A stretch of 64,000 nt of DNA, taken from Prorocentrum cordatum. Its lineage: Eukaryota > Sar > Dinophyceae > Prorocentrales > Prorocentraceae. A program made the position numbers and the translations under genes. This document shows positions 1 to 9,804 of this stretch, piece after piece (position 1 is the first letter of the stretch; each line of letters begins with the position of its first letter). The notes below the pieces were generated by a model. That model had not been told where the DNA came from. It did no database searches and saw only the letters and a list, made by a program, of their open reading frames with translations. The DNA lies in NCBI GenBank assembly GCA_963575745.1, contig CAUYUJ010003381.1, positions 189,501 through 253,500 on the forward strand, given 5' to 3'.

Positions 1-310
1 TCATCATCATCATCATCATCATCACCACCATCCTAACACCTTCAGCTTCTTCTTCCTTCACACACTCACTCACTCCATCATTCGCACCATCGTCACCAGT
101 CACACACTAACCACACATGATCACTCTATTACGCAATCAATCACTCACGCTCAATCATTCACCCCATTATCATCAGTCACACACTTACCACACACGATCT
201 CACTATCACGCACTCAATCACACACACACCATCATCACCACTGGCCGCATCACCATCTCAATCATCATCATCACTCATACCATTATGATCATCACTCGCC
301 TGTGTGCCGT
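1..310. repeat. TCA/CACA low-complexity DNA
   Basis: The window opens with a TCA/ATC trinucleotide run and continues with degenerate CACAC and TCATCA motifs. Open frames here are His/Thr-rich by-products of the repeat. No gene is seen. Confidence 0.8.
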
Positions 311-320
311 CTCGGGTGGG

Positions 321-2330
321 AGCCTCGTCTGTGAGTGAATTGCGACGAGGTCTCAGGCGGGAGAACCCGATGGGGCCCGCGCTTCATGTTCGAATCCGAG
401 GCGGGTCATCGGCCTCCTGTAATTGTCGTCGCTGTTGGGCTCCTGAGGCTTGAATATAGAGGAAGTATGCGGCGGGAGCCTCGTCTGTGGAGGAGTGAAT
501 TGCGAGGAAGTCCAGGCGGGAGCCCCCTCCCTATGGGGCCCGCACTTCATGTTCGAATCCGAGGCGGGCCATCGGTCTCCTGTAACGGTCGTCACTTGTG
601 GGCGCCTGGGGCTTGAATCTGGAGGAAGTATGAGGCGGGAGCCTCGTCTGTGAATGAATTGCGAGGAAGTCTCAGGCGGGAGACCCCTCCCTAAGGGGCC
701 CGCACTTCATGTTCGAATCCGAGGCGGTTATCTGCCTCCTGTAATTGCCGTCACGTTTGGGCGCCTGATGCTTGAATGGCTTGAATATGGAGGACGTATG
801 CGGCGGGAGCCTTGTCTGTGAGTGAATTGCGAGGAAGTCTCAGGCGGGAGACCCCTCCCTATAGGGGTCCGCACTTCACGTTCGAGTCCGAGGCGATGCA
901 TCGGCCTCCTGTGACCATCGCCATGTTTGTGCTCCTGAGGCTTGAACTCGCAGGAAGTATGAGGCGGGAGCCTCGTCTGTGAGTGACTTGCGAGGAAGTC
1001 TCAAGCGGGAGCCCGCTCCCTATGGGGCCCGCACTTCATGTTCGCATCCGAGGCGGGTCATCGGTCTCCTGTGACCATCGCCATTGTTGGGCCCCCGAGG
1101 CCTGAATCTGGAGGAATATCAGGCGGGAGCCTCGTCTGTGAGTGACTTGCGAGGAAGTCCGGGCGGGAGCCCCCTCCCTATGGGGCCCGCGCTTCATGTT
1201 CGAATCCGAAGCGGGCCATCGGCTTCCTGTAACGGTCGTCACTTTTGGGCTCCTGAGGCTTGAATCTGAAGGAAGTATGAGGCAGGAGCCTCGTCTGTGA
1301 GTGACTTGCGAGGAAGTCTCAGGCGGGAGCCCCCTCCCTATGGGGCCCGCATTTCATGTTCGCATTCGAGGCGGGTCATCGGTTTCCTGTGACCATCGCC
1401 ATGTTTGGGCCCCCGAGGCCTGACTCGCGAGGAAGTATGAGGCGGGAGCCTCGTCTGTGAGTGACGTGCGAGGAAGTCTCAGGCGGGAGCCCCCTCCCCA
1501 TGGGGCCCGCACTTCATGTTCGCATCCGAGGCGGGTCATCGGTCTCCTGTGACCATCGCCATGTTTGGGCCTTCGAGGCCTGAATCTGGAGGAAGTATGA
1601 GGCGGGAGCCTCGTCTGTGAGTGACTTGCGAGGAAGTCCAGGCGGGAGCCCCCTCCCTATGGGACCCGCACTTCATGTTCGAATCCGAGGCGGGCCATCG
1701 GCTTCTTGTAACGGTCGTCACGTTTGGGCTCCTGACGCTTGAATCTGGAGGAAGTATGAGGCGGGAGTTTCGTCTGTGAATGAATTGCGAGGAAGTCTCA
1801 GGCGGGAGACCCCATCCCTACGGGGCCCGCACTTCATGTTCGAATCCGATGCGGTTATCGGCTTCCTGTGATTATTGGGCTCCCGAGGCCTGAACATGGA
1901 GGAAGTATGAGGCGGGAGCCTCGTCTGTGCGCGATTTGCGAGGAAGTCTCAGGCGGGAGCCCCCTCCCTATTGGGCCCGCACTTCATGTTCGAATCCGAG
2001 GCGGGCCATCGGTCTCTTGTGACTGTCGTCATGGTTGGGCTCCCGAGGCCTGAACATGGAGGAAGTATGAGGCGGGAGCCTCGTCTGGGAGTGAATTGCG
2101 AGGAAGTCTCAGGCGGGAGCCCCCTCCCTACTGGGCCCGCACTTCATGTTCGAATCCGAGGCGGGCCATCGGTCTCTTGTGACTGTCGGCATGTTTGGGC
2201 TCCCGAGGCCTGAATCTGGAGGAAGTATGAGGCGGGAGCCTCGTCTGTGAGTGACGTGCGAGGAAGTCTCAGGCGGGAGCCCCCTCCCTATGGGGCCCGC
2301 ACCCCACGTGCTTTGTCTGGGCCGTCCTCT
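321..2330. repeat. 160-bp tandem satellite, about 13 copies
   Basis: The motif AGCCTCGTCTGTGAGTGA recurs with small changes at 321, 477, 640, 808, 969, 1128, 1287, 1447, 1607, 1766, 1917, 2077 and 2237, giving a period near 160 bp (range 151-168). Each unit also holds a CCCTCCCTATGGGGCCCGC segment and a TTCATGTTCGAATCCGAGGC segment. Copies differ by point changes and short indels, so the array is not recent. The array ends near 2330 in unrelated CGCGCTTCCTC-rich DNA. Confidence 0.95.
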
Positions 2331-2394
2331 GGCGCGCGCTTCCTCGGGGTCGTCCTCTGGCGCGTAGCCGCTGGGACGCACGACGTGCGTTTCC

Positions 2395-3010
2395 TCTAGG
2401 TCGTGTTCCGAACGAGGAAGAGGATGAGGATGAGAAGGACGAGGACGAGGACGAGGAGGAGGTGGAGGAGGAGGCAGGACGAGAAAGAGAGAGGGAGAGG
2501 AGGAGGAGGCAGAGGGGGAACAGGACGAGGAGGAAAAGGAGGAGGAGGAGGAGGAGGAGGAAGAGGAGGAGGAAGAGGAGGGGGGGAGGAATGCCCTAGG
2601 AGGCCTTTGGAGGTCCAGGGGGGCCCAGAAGACTCCAGGAGGCCCCAGGAGGAGGCAGGAGGCCTAAGGAGGAGGCCTAAGGAGGAGGCATGATAAGGAG
2701 GAGGAGGAGGAGGAGGAGGAGGAGGAGGAGGATAAGGAGGGGGAGGAGGGGGAGGAGGGGGAGGCGGGGGAGCAGGAGTAGGAGTAGGAGGAGTAGGAGG
2801 GGGAGGAGGGGGAGCAAGATGAAGAGGATGAGGAGGCGGAGGAGGGAGAGGGCGAGGAGAAGTAGGTGGGAGAGCGGAGGAGGAGGAGGAGGAAGAGGAG
2901 GAGGAGGTGGAGGAGGGAGAGGGAATAGGAGGAGGAGGAGGAGGAGGAGGAGGTGGTGGTGGTGGAGGAGGAGGCAAGAGGTGGAGGAGGTGGCAGGGGT
3001 TGAGGCATGA
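2395..3010. repeat. GGA/GAGGA purine tract
   Basis: About 600 bp of almost pure purine on the plus strand, built from GAGGAG units with occasional GGCC and GTA breaks. All long open frames here are poly-Arg/Glu or poly-Pro/Ser artefacts. Confidence 0.9.
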
Positions 3011-3243
3011 GGAGGAACAGTCAGGAGGAGAAGGAGGAGGCAGGAGTAGGCGGGATAATGGAAGTTAAACATATTCTCATGTGGGGTCCGACCGTCGGGG
3101 TACTTTTCCACAACGTCGGGTCTCAAAGGGGATGCGCAGTCATAAACTGGGAGATTTGTTTAGGGCCATCGAAATAAGGCGATGCCAAGTATGAGGGTGG
3201 GGATCGGTTGCAGGCTGGTACGTCCCCGCCCATCCTATCACCT

Positions 3244-3419
3244 AGGCCTCCCAGATGGGCTCTGCTCATGGTGCCGGAGGAGCGTGCCGCATCTCCGATG
3301 CATCGGCATGCGGCTCGATGTGCCCGATCTTCACGCCGACGGCGCCCCTTCACCGCCGATGTCGCCGATGCATCGCGATCCTCCGGCCCCATGTGCTCGG
3401 ACCTAATTCAGGAGGCCTC
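3244..3419. mobile_element. Foldback element, family F (copy A)
   Basis: The two ends are inverted copies: AGGCCTCCCAGATGGGCTC at the left and, reverse-complemented, AGGCCTCCTGAATTAGGTCC at the right, continuing into a GCCGGAGGAGCG / GCCGGAGGATCG pair. The interior contains the palindrome CCGATGCATCGG-like core and GCGGCTCGATG that mark this family. Related copies are at 35053, 43988, 45404, 61197 and 61829. No coding capacity. Confidence 0.75.
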
Positions 3420-4202
3420 TATATCAGGAGGGCCGAATTGGGGACGAAGAGGAGGGTGACGAAGACTTGCAGCTGTTCCTTACTTTAAGAGAATTCGTTG
3501 TTGGTGCCGCCGCGGACGCTGCCGATGTTAGACTATCATCGCCTCATCCTGCTCAATCCTTCTTCTGTTGGCTAGTGATGGCTGGTCTTGGGCAATGGTG
3601 AGCTCAGTGACACACGCTTCCTGAAAACTCCAATCTGAGTCGAATTCTGTTGCACACAACCGCATAGGGTTCCGTCCATGGGGCACAGACTGGGAACGGC
3701 CATTTGAGACATCAAAACAGACAAGGCACTAGCCACATGGCACCGACCAGAGACGGTTGATGGCCTCACCGTGGACCAACCAGGCGGCATCAACATACAG
3801 GCCTCTCGGGCGGTGTGTCATGGGGGGCGATAAGTGGGATTGAAGGAAGGCGCCTTTTTTCGAACGCTTGATGGATCCTGAAGGAGCCTTCTGGCGCCAA
3901 CAGGGGGCACGAGCGCTCTTCCTCGCCCCCCATGGCATCGCTTCTCCATGAAGCAACGCCCAAGTCGCAAGCCACAGGAGGGCACCATCGCACAGGCACC
4001 GGCCATGGTCGGGGCACCGACCGGGGCTGGCCGACCGAGGCACCGCGGGCCAGCCACAGGGCTGCCAAACGCACGGTGCACCGGCCATGGGGCCCCAGCC
4101 AGGAACGGCTTGCTGCGACACCGAGGGCCGCCCACAGGGCCTCTTGCCTCGCGGACGGAGGGCGAAGCGGCGCGGCCGCCGGCGCCCCAGCCAGGGGCCG
4201 GC
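3420..4202. other. No gene recognised
   Basis: Mixed sequence with an internal degenerate GGCACCGRCC/GGGGC repeat around 3990-4110. Several overlapping frames are open on both strands but none resembles a known family. Confidence 0.4.
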
Positions 4203-4477
4203 TCAGTCGGGCACCTTCAGCAGCTGCGCGATGCGGCGCGCAGCCGAGGAGGCGAATCCTGCCACGCGGCCCCCGGCGCAGCGCAGGTTCCCGAGGAGGA
4301 GCGGGGCTTGCCCGCGCGCGGGCAAGCGGTCCCTGGCCACCCCCGGGCGCGCGCCGCCCGTCGCGGCCGCTGCCGCCTCGGCGTTTGCCGCCGCCGCGGG
4401 GACTTCACACCCGCGGGAGGCCCGTCTCGAGCGCCCCGCAGAGAGGGCGGCGCCAACAATGGGTGTGGTCACGCTGG

Positions 4478-4905
4478 GGGCCCTCCGATTTTCGACACCT
4501 CCTCTCGAGAGATCGTCCGGGGTTCGAGGTTGTCGGATGTTTCCGTTGGTTCTCGCAGGTGTTCCGGCCTCGGGGTGATCGTAGGGGAACAAAGAGTGAC
4601 GTAAACACAACAACCCGGAGGTCCGCGCGGATTTCTCGGATCGGCGCTGGGGCCGCCCGGCGGCGCCTCCGGCGCCGCCGCTGGCGCGCTCCGCGCGCCA
4701 GGGAGGGGAGTCCAGCGCCGATCCGAGAAATCCGCCGGGGCCTCCGAGTTTTTATGTTTATGTCACTGTTTGTTCCCCTGGGTATGGTTACGCTGCGGGC
4801 CCTTCGATTGTTCGACGCCTTCTCTCGAGAGGTCGTCCGAGGTTCGAGGTTGTCGGACTTTGTTCGTTGGTTCTGGCACGGGTTCCGGCCTCGGGGCGGT
4901 CTCCA
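4478..4905. repeat. Direct repeats flanking a T-shaped foldback
   Basis: About 100 bp at 4478-4578 (GGCCCTCCGATTTTCGACAC, then CTCGAGAGATCGTCCGGGG) recurs with roughly 85 percent identity at 4797-4900 on either side of the foldback at 4583-4779. This is either a tandem duplication with the foldback at its junction or a repeat unit that includes the foldback. A minus-strand frame just upstream (4203-4310) reads as a possible helical repeat ending RRIAQLLKVPD, but this is weak. Confidence 0.7.
4583..4779. mobile_element. T-shaped foldback repeat (copy 1)
   Basis: Long imperfect outer arms (AGGGGAACAAAGAGTGACGT... against AGGGGAACAAACAGTGACAT... read from the other end) close around an inner arm with GGATTTCTCGGATCGGCGCT. 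The tip holds two separate short hairpins: 4659-4679 (GGCGGCGCC, loop TCC) and 4682-4700 (TGGCGCGC, loop TCC). The predicted fold is a stem topped by two lateral hairpins. Related copies are at 60038 and 63880. Confidence 0.8.
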
Positions 4906-5200
4906 GCAGCTGCGGCACGCCGAGAGCTTTCGGGGGGTGCCTGGATCGTCCCAAGCGGCCGCCAGAGGCCCGAGCTGTGACCCGAGAGCTAGATTTTTTT
5001 CGGCACCTCCTCTTGGCGACCACAATACAGTCAAGAACCCGAATGAGGACGCGCGACTTTGCTCAGGGTACTCTTGCGTCCTTGCCCTACCTTGCTCCTG
5101 CGCCCTTGGGGTTTTCGTCGTCCGCCGCCCAGAAAATCCCAACCTCGGCCTCCAAGGGTCTTGCGTCCTTGCCGCGCGTCCTTACTAGGATGTTTGCCTG
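4906..5200. other. No gene recognised
   Basis: GC-rich sequence containing GCGTCCTTGCCGCGCGTCC near 5163, which resembles the right end of the family M2 element seen at 55420 and 62620. Nothing else identified. Confidence 0.35.
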
Positions 5201-5202
5201 TA

Positions 5203-5378
5203 CAGTAGGGGTCTTGAAGAAGGAACCCTTTTCGTTGGGGAGGGGCTCCGTGTTCCTTGATTGTTTCACAGATTGCCGTAGGTTTTTCCAAGGTTTTCGA
5301 TGGGGAATCGAAGTTTAACTTATGGGAAAGAGAGGCCTCGTTCCTTATTTAGGGTTCCTTAGGTCAACGCCCCGACGG
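5203..5378 (+). mobile_element. 176-bp MITE, family M1 (copy 1)
   Basis: Flanked by TA on both sides (5201-5202 and 5379-5380), with inverted ends CAGTAGGGG and GCCCCGACGG. Exactly 176 bp, the same length as the copies at 28333 (minus) and 34290 (plus). A TA duplication and ends starting CAG are typical of Tc1/mariner-type MITEs; that assignment is inference. This copy lies about 75 bp before the LINE and is inverted relative to the copy just after it. Confidence 0.85.
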
Positions 5379-5451
5379 TAGTTGTGGTTACGCCGCGGTG
5401 TGGTTTGCGATCGGCGCCGCTGGGGCGCAGGGGTCGCCACGCTGCGCCGCG

Positions 5452-5471
5452 TGCTCGAGGAGGCCTCCTCC
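5452..5471. repeat. Target-site duplication, left copy
   Basis: TGCTCGAGGAGGCCTCCTCC occurs here and, identically over 20 bp, at 28267-28286 directly after a poly(A) run. The pair marks the outer limits of the LINE insertion. Confidence 0.92.
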
Positions 5472-5489
5472 GTAGCCATCTGGCTCAAG
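5470..5489 (+). other. Relic DinoSL at the LINE 5' end
   Basis: CCGTAGCCATCTGGCTCAAG matches the dinoflagellate spliced leader apart from one missing base and one T-to-C change. It starts exactly at the target-site duplication, so the inserted copy began with a trans-spliced leader. DinoSL is the known 22-nt leader added to dinoflagellate mRNAs. Confidence 0.9.
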
Positions 5490-5531
5490 CCTCACTTGGA
5501 CCCCGTCTGGGGTCCAAAGGGGGTGCGAGCC

Positions 5532-5552
5532 CCGTTGCCTGTCTGGCTCAGT
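5532..5552 (+). other. Second, more decayed SL-like relic
   Basis: CCGTTGCCTGTCTGGCTCAG shows about 15 of 21 matches to DinoSL and lies 62 bp downstream of the first relic. Tandem relics of decreasing quality are expected if an element has been trans-spliced and re-inserted more than once. A chance match cannot be excluded. Confidence 0.5.
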
Positions 5553-5601
5553 GGCGCCGCCCCCCCGGCCCGCGCGTAGGGTAATCCGCGCGCGAGGCCG
5601 C

Positions 5602-6960
5602 ATGCCGGACGGCCGCCGCGGCAAGCCGCCGGCTGGGGGCGGCCCCGCCGTGTCGCCGCAGCTGGGGAAGGCGCTGCTGGCCGCATGCCGGGTTGCTGGG
5701 ATGCCTGGGCTGGGGGGCGGCGGGGGGCAGCAGAGGCAGCAGCGGCAGCAGCAGAAGCAGCAGAAGCAGGGGCAGGAACGCAAGGCTCCGGAGGGCCCGC
5801 GGCTGCCTCTGTGGGGCTGCTCCTGCGGGGTTGCCGACAATTGGGCTTGTCGGACTGCCTGCCGTGCATGTGGCCGCCGTGGCCCGCGCGCTGCCGTAGG
5901 GAACACGCCGCCCCCCGGAGCGGCGCGCCCTCCTCCGGCGGCTGCTGCTGGGCGGACCTGGGCGCAGGTGGCGGGTGCCGCGGGGGCACCCCCAGGCGCG
6001 GCTCAGGCGGCGGCGGCAGGGCCGCAGTCGGCGGAAGCCCCTCGCGACCCCGCTCCGGCAGCGGCGCCGACGGCTGCGGAGCGCCTCGCAGGCCTACGGG
6101 CCCGCATCGCCGCCTTCCAGCCGTTCCCGGAGTGCGCCGCCACCGTGGTGCAGTTGGAGGCGGAGGCGGCAGCCATTGTGGAAGCAGAGCGGGCTGCCCG
6201 GCCGCTCGAGCGCAGGCTGCAGTCGGCGGTGGACTCCCTGCGCACGCGGTCCGCGGCGGCCCAGAAGGCGCGGCAGGCCGCCCTGGACGCGCAGGAGGTG
6301 GCCGATCAGGCTGTCCAGGCTGCCGCGGCGATGGAGGCCCAGGCGGTGCACGCCGAGGCCGAGGAGGCGGCCGCCCAGCAGGCGCTGGTGGCGGTGCAGG
6401 CCGAGGCCGCCGCTGGAGGAGCCGCTGCGCCCGCAGGCGGGCCCAGCGCGCCTGGGGGAGGGCTCGATGCGGCCTTCGAGGCGATGGCGGCCGCGGCGTC
6501 CCCCGCCGCACAGGCCGCGGTGGTCGCTCTGCTGGCGCAGCTTCGCGGGGTGTTGGCGGCGCCGCCAGGTGGCGCAGGGCTTGTTGGGCCTGCCGGTGGT
6601 GCGGTGGCGGCGGCAGGCCCAGGCGGCGAATCAGGGCTGCACGGAGGCGCGGCGGCTGCGGCGCCGGCCGATGCGCGCATGCCTGCCGCCGATGCTCCTG
6701 GGGAGGCCGGACCTCCGCCGGCTCCGCTCGGCAGCGGCAGGCGGCGCGCGGCCTCCGCAGGCGCGAGGGCTGCGCGATGGTACTCCCCGCTCCGGGCGGG
6801 GTCCGAAGACGGCGACCGCTCCCGTTCCACGGACCGCGGAGGCTCCCCAGAGGCCCGCATTCCGCTCTTCGCCCAGCCCGCGCACCTGCCGGCCGGGCAG
6901 CGGACTCTGCCCTTGCGGCGATGCGCGCGCCTTGCCGCAGCGGCACCTGGCGGTGCATAA
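5602..6960 (+). CDS. LINE ORF1-like protein
   Basis: A 452-residue Ala/Gln/Arg-rich protein, starting at the first ATG after the SL relics; the same frame is open upstream only from non-ATG codons. Near residue 90 it has WGCSCGVADNWACRTACRAC, which fits the RanBP2-type zinc finger spacing (W, paired Cys, Asn, then Cys-x2-Cys). A Gln/Lys-rich stretch precedes it. A long Ala/Glu/Arg coiled-coil region follows (about residues 165-290), then a Pro/Gly/Ala linker. A zinc finger plus coiled coil fits an RNA-binding ORF1 protein of a non-LTR retrotransposon. It ends in TAATG, overlapping ORF2. The opposite strand is open for 678 codons but this is a GC-content shadow. Confidence 0.75.
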   Translation: MPDGRRGKPPAGGGPAVSPQLGKALLAACRVAGMPGLGGGGGQQRQQRQQQKQQKQGQERKAPEGPRLPLWGCSCGVADNWACRTACRACGRRGPRAAVGNTPPPGAARPPPAAAAGRTWAQVAGAAGAPPGAAQAAAAGPQSAEAPRDPAPAAAPTAAERLAGLRARIAAFQPFPECAATVVQLEAEAAAIVEAERAARPLERRLQSAVDSLRTRSAAAQKARQAALDAQEVADQAVQAAAAMEAQAVHAEAEEAAAQQALVAVQAEAAAGGAAAPAGGPSAPGGGLDAAFEAMAAAASPAAQAAVVALLAQLRGVLAAPPGGAGLVGPAGGAVAAAGPGGESGLHGGAAAAAPADARMPAADAPGEAGPPPAPLGSGRRRAASAGARAARWYSPLRAGSEDGDRSRSTDRGGSPEARIPLFAQPAHLPAGQRTLPLRRCARLAAAAPGGA

Positions 6961-6962
6961 TG
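6958..6962 (+). promoter_or_regulatory. TAATG stop-start overlap between ORF1 and ORF2
   Basis: The ORF1 stop TAA and an ATG in the ORF2 frame overlap as TAATG. UAAUG overlaps are known to couple ORF2 translation to ORF1 termination in some non-LTR elements such as SART1. Its use here is inferred from position and frame. Confidence 0.6.
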
Positions 6963-9338
6963 GTGCCTCGCTCGCGCAGCCGTCGGCGTCGGGCACCCTG
7001 CAGCAGCCAGGGCGTGCAGGTGAGTGGTGCCGTGGAGGACCCGAATAGCCCAAGTGCAAGCTGCGGATGTGCCGCGGGGCTGCTGCTGGCCGCCGCCCGG
7101 GCCGCCACCCGCATGAGGTTGCCGGGCGAGGCTCCCGGCAACCGCCCGGGCCGCGATCGCACGAGTGCGAGCTGCGGATGCGTCGCGGGGCTGCTGGCGC
7201 TGCTCCGGCCCCTCCGGGATCCCAGGCTGCTGAGCCCTTGGAGGGGGGTCAGGGTCGGGGAGGCGCGGCGCCCTGGCCCAGGCCGCACGGTCAAGGTGCT
7301 CGTGGCCAATGTGACTCGCTGGAGCGCGAGCTGGCGCGGCGCGCTGGCAGCGCAGGCCGTCGTGTGGTGCATGCAGGAGGCCCGCATTCCGAAGCTGGAG
7401 GCGGCGGCGGCGGCCGCTGCAGCGCGTGCCCGCGGGATGCGGCTGCACCTGGGCCCAGAGCAGGATGGCGAGCACCTCCTGGCTGCCGCACACGCGCCTG
7501 GCAGTTGTTCAGCCCGGGCCGAGGCCATGTCGGGCCTCTCTGGCCGGCACCCGGGCCGCCTCCAGCACCTGGCACTTCACCTGGGAGGGAATCGTGCCGT
7601 CCACCTCCTCAACGTCTATGGGTACGCTGGAGGGCGGACCGACCGGGAGCGCAACGCCGACCTGATCCTGGAGGGCCTCGAGTGGCTCCGGGGCCTAGGC
7701 GGGGCGCCCGCGCTGCTGGTAGGCGACCTGAATTGCAACGTCGCCGAGTCGGGCCTGGAGGGCCTGCTGGGCATGGCCGGGTGGCGGGACCTCCTGCGGC
7801 TGGCCCTGCGCGCGTCCCCCCCGATGGGGCCCCATCGAGGCTGGACTACGTGCTGGCGAATCAGGAGGCGTTGGGGCTCGTCGAGCGGGTCGGCATCCGG
7901 TGGGACCTTGGGTTCGCCACCCACGCGGCCCTCTGGGTGGAGTTGCGCGCGTCGGCCCCGGAGCGAGCGCTCATGAGGCGCCCCGTGCAGCGTCTCGACG
8001 GCGATGCCATTGAGGGCTGGGGGGCGCGGGAGGCCCGGGAGGCCGCCGCCACGGTGGTCGCTGGCTTCGGCACGCCCTTCCACGGCGCGCTGGGGCGGCA
8101 CGACGTCGAGGCGGCATGGCAGTCGCTCCGCTCGGCCATGGCGGCATGGTTGGCGAGTCGGCGGGGGCTCCCAGCAGCTCCGCCCCGGCCCCATGCGGCT
8201 GCCACGGTGGCCGCCGATCGGCCGCCGACGAGAGGGGGGGGAGGCGACGCCGCGGATATGCAGGCGGACGCTGCCCTCCTCCGCCTTCGCCGCCTGCGCG
8301 GCCTCCGTCACGCGCAGCGGAGGGCCCCATCGGCGCGCGAGGTCGCGATGTCCACGCTGATGGCGCTGCGGCAGGCCGACGCCGACCATGCGGTCTGGCG
8401 GGCGGCGCTGGCAGACCTGCGACCGGACGTGGAGCTCCCGGCCACCTTGCTGGAGCATGCGGAGGCCGCATGGCGTGCCGCCCAGGCGGCAGCGCGATCC
8501 CAGCGCAGGCAGGAATGGCGCCGCTGGGCCCAAGAGAGTTTGGCCAACGCGCAGGGCCGTCTCTATCGATGGATCCGAGGCGGGTCGGTTCTCGAGGCAG
8601 ATTTGGTGCCCGACCCGGCGGCTGGCGCGGCGGCCGCAGCAGCCGGAAGCCGGAGCTGGCTCCTGGCGCTCCGTGGCGGCCCAGCGGCGCGCCTCCGCCA
8701 CTTCGAAGGGCCGTGGCGCGCACTCTGGCAGCGGCAGTCGGCGCCGCCGCTGGGCGAGGAGTGGCTTCAGGCTTTGGATGGCCTCCCAGCGTTCCCCGAG
8801 CGGGCGCCCTGGACGGCGGAGACGGTGTCCTCGCTGCTTCGCCGCATGCCTCGGCGGAAGAAGCCGGGTCTAGACGGGTGGACCGCGAAGGAGCTTCGAT
8901 TGCTGCCTCCGGAGCTGCACGGGTGGATCGCCGAGCTGTTCGAGGAGATCGAGGCCTGCGGGAGCTGGCCTAGCGAGCTGGTGGAGCCGGAGGGCCTCCT
9001 GCTCCCGAAGCCCGGGGGTGGCGCAGACCCCATGGACAGGCGCCCGATATGGCTCCTGCCCATCTTGTACCGCCTGTGGGCGGCAGGCAGGGCCCGCCTG
9101 TTCGCTCGGTGGCGCCTGCGGTGGGCCGGCGAGGAGGTCCAGCGAGGAGCAGAGGAGCTGGCCTGGGAGCTCGCGCTGGAGCAAGAGGCGGCGGAGGCGC
9201 TGTCCGAGACGATCGCCGGGGCGGCGCTCGATTGGCGGAAGGCGTACGACCACATCGACTTGGCCTCCCTGCCGGGCATCCTGGCGCGTGCCGGCGTCCC
9301 TCAATGGGTGTTGGCCCCACCTGAAGGCCCTCGGCCTT
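6960..9338 (+). pseudogene. LINE ORF2, 5' part: endonuclease and start of RT
   Basis: The ATG at 6960 opens a frame with a 111-bp internal duplication (SASCGC motif at 7053 and 7164), then VGEARRPGPG, a leader often seen before LINE endonucleases. An exonuclease-endonuclease-phosphatase domain follows (about 7290-7950): ANVTRW, MQEARIP, NVYGYAGG, VGDLNC, then SRLDYVLAN and THAALW. The last two are in the next frame, so one base was gained or lost near the C-run at 7816. Reverse transcriptase begins around 8850 with KKPGLDGW, LLPKPGG and RRPIWLLPILYRLW, then motif A (DWRKAYDH). The frame slips again near 9316 and stops just inside the insertion at 9339. It is not functional as it stands. Confidence 0.9.
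9333..9338. repeat. GGCCTT duplication, left side of the 16.4-kb insertion
   Basis: GGCCTT precedes the inserted DNA and recurs at 25713-25718. Removing the insertion and one GGCCTT brings the RT coding sequence together at a conserved spot, between motifs A and B. The target is itself a palindrome (CCTGAAGGCC, CTC, GGCCTTCAGG), so part of the flanking symmetry may come from the target rather than from the element. Confidence 0.75.
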
Positions 9339-9510
9339 ACTAATTGTTAGCAGCACGTGTAAGTAGGTTATAAGTAAGTTGCAACTAGGTTGCAAGTAAG
9401 TTATAACCATTAGTAATGTTACTAAGTCGGCTAACTCGGGCGGTGCATTTGGAGGTAGATAGCTTGAGTTAGCGAAGTTGCTAACTTCGCTAACTTTTAC
9501 AGGCTTACGT
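9339..9510. repeat. Left subterminal region
   Basis: AT-rich DNA with repeated short motifs: GTTATAA, AAGTTGC, TAGGTTGCAAGTAAG, TTAGTAATGTTACTAA and GCTAACTTCGCTAAC. The same GCTAAC and TTATAAC words appear at 25650-25705. Such subterminal repeats are typical transposase-binding regions; the function here is inferred. Confidence 0.65.
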
Positions 9511-9804
9511 GAAAACAGAGCTGCTGCATCGGGTTTTCCTTGGATGTTGCCTCCAGAAACGCACGCATGTGTTTGGATTTTCGGGATCACGCATTTCGGA
9601 AATCATGATCCAGACTTGCGTGCGAACGCATTCAGAATATTGCATCGAGCGTTACAAGAATGTTGTGCATTGCAAATGCAACATATCATTTCGAATTCGC
9701 AACCCTCTGTTGCACATGTTTTTGAATGTCACTAGAGTTTGGGCTCCAGCCCTTTGGGCGAGGATTGCTGCTGGCGCTTGTGGCGTCCTCCTGCACGCGG
9801 CGTG
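9511..9804 (+). promoter_or_regulatory. Upstream region of the first cargo gene
   Basis: Contains repeated TTGCATTGCAAATGCAAC-like words and CGCATTTCGGAAATCATG. CTCCAGCCCTTTGGGCGAGG at 9752 is a possible, strongly decayed SL relic. No promoter motif can be assigned. Confidence 0.3.

Noticed and set aside
321-2330. tRNA genes in the satellite
   Set aside because: Only the GTTCGAATCC word is present; no T-stem, anticodon arm or acceptor stem can be formed.
2396-3126. Arg- and Pro-rich frames in the GGA tract
   Set aside because: Pure trinucleotide artefacts on both strands.
5492-7528. 678-codon open frame on the minus strand
   Set aside because: Shadow of the GC-rich LINE ORF1/ORF2; Pro/Arg/Ala only, and the plus strand carries recognisable domains.
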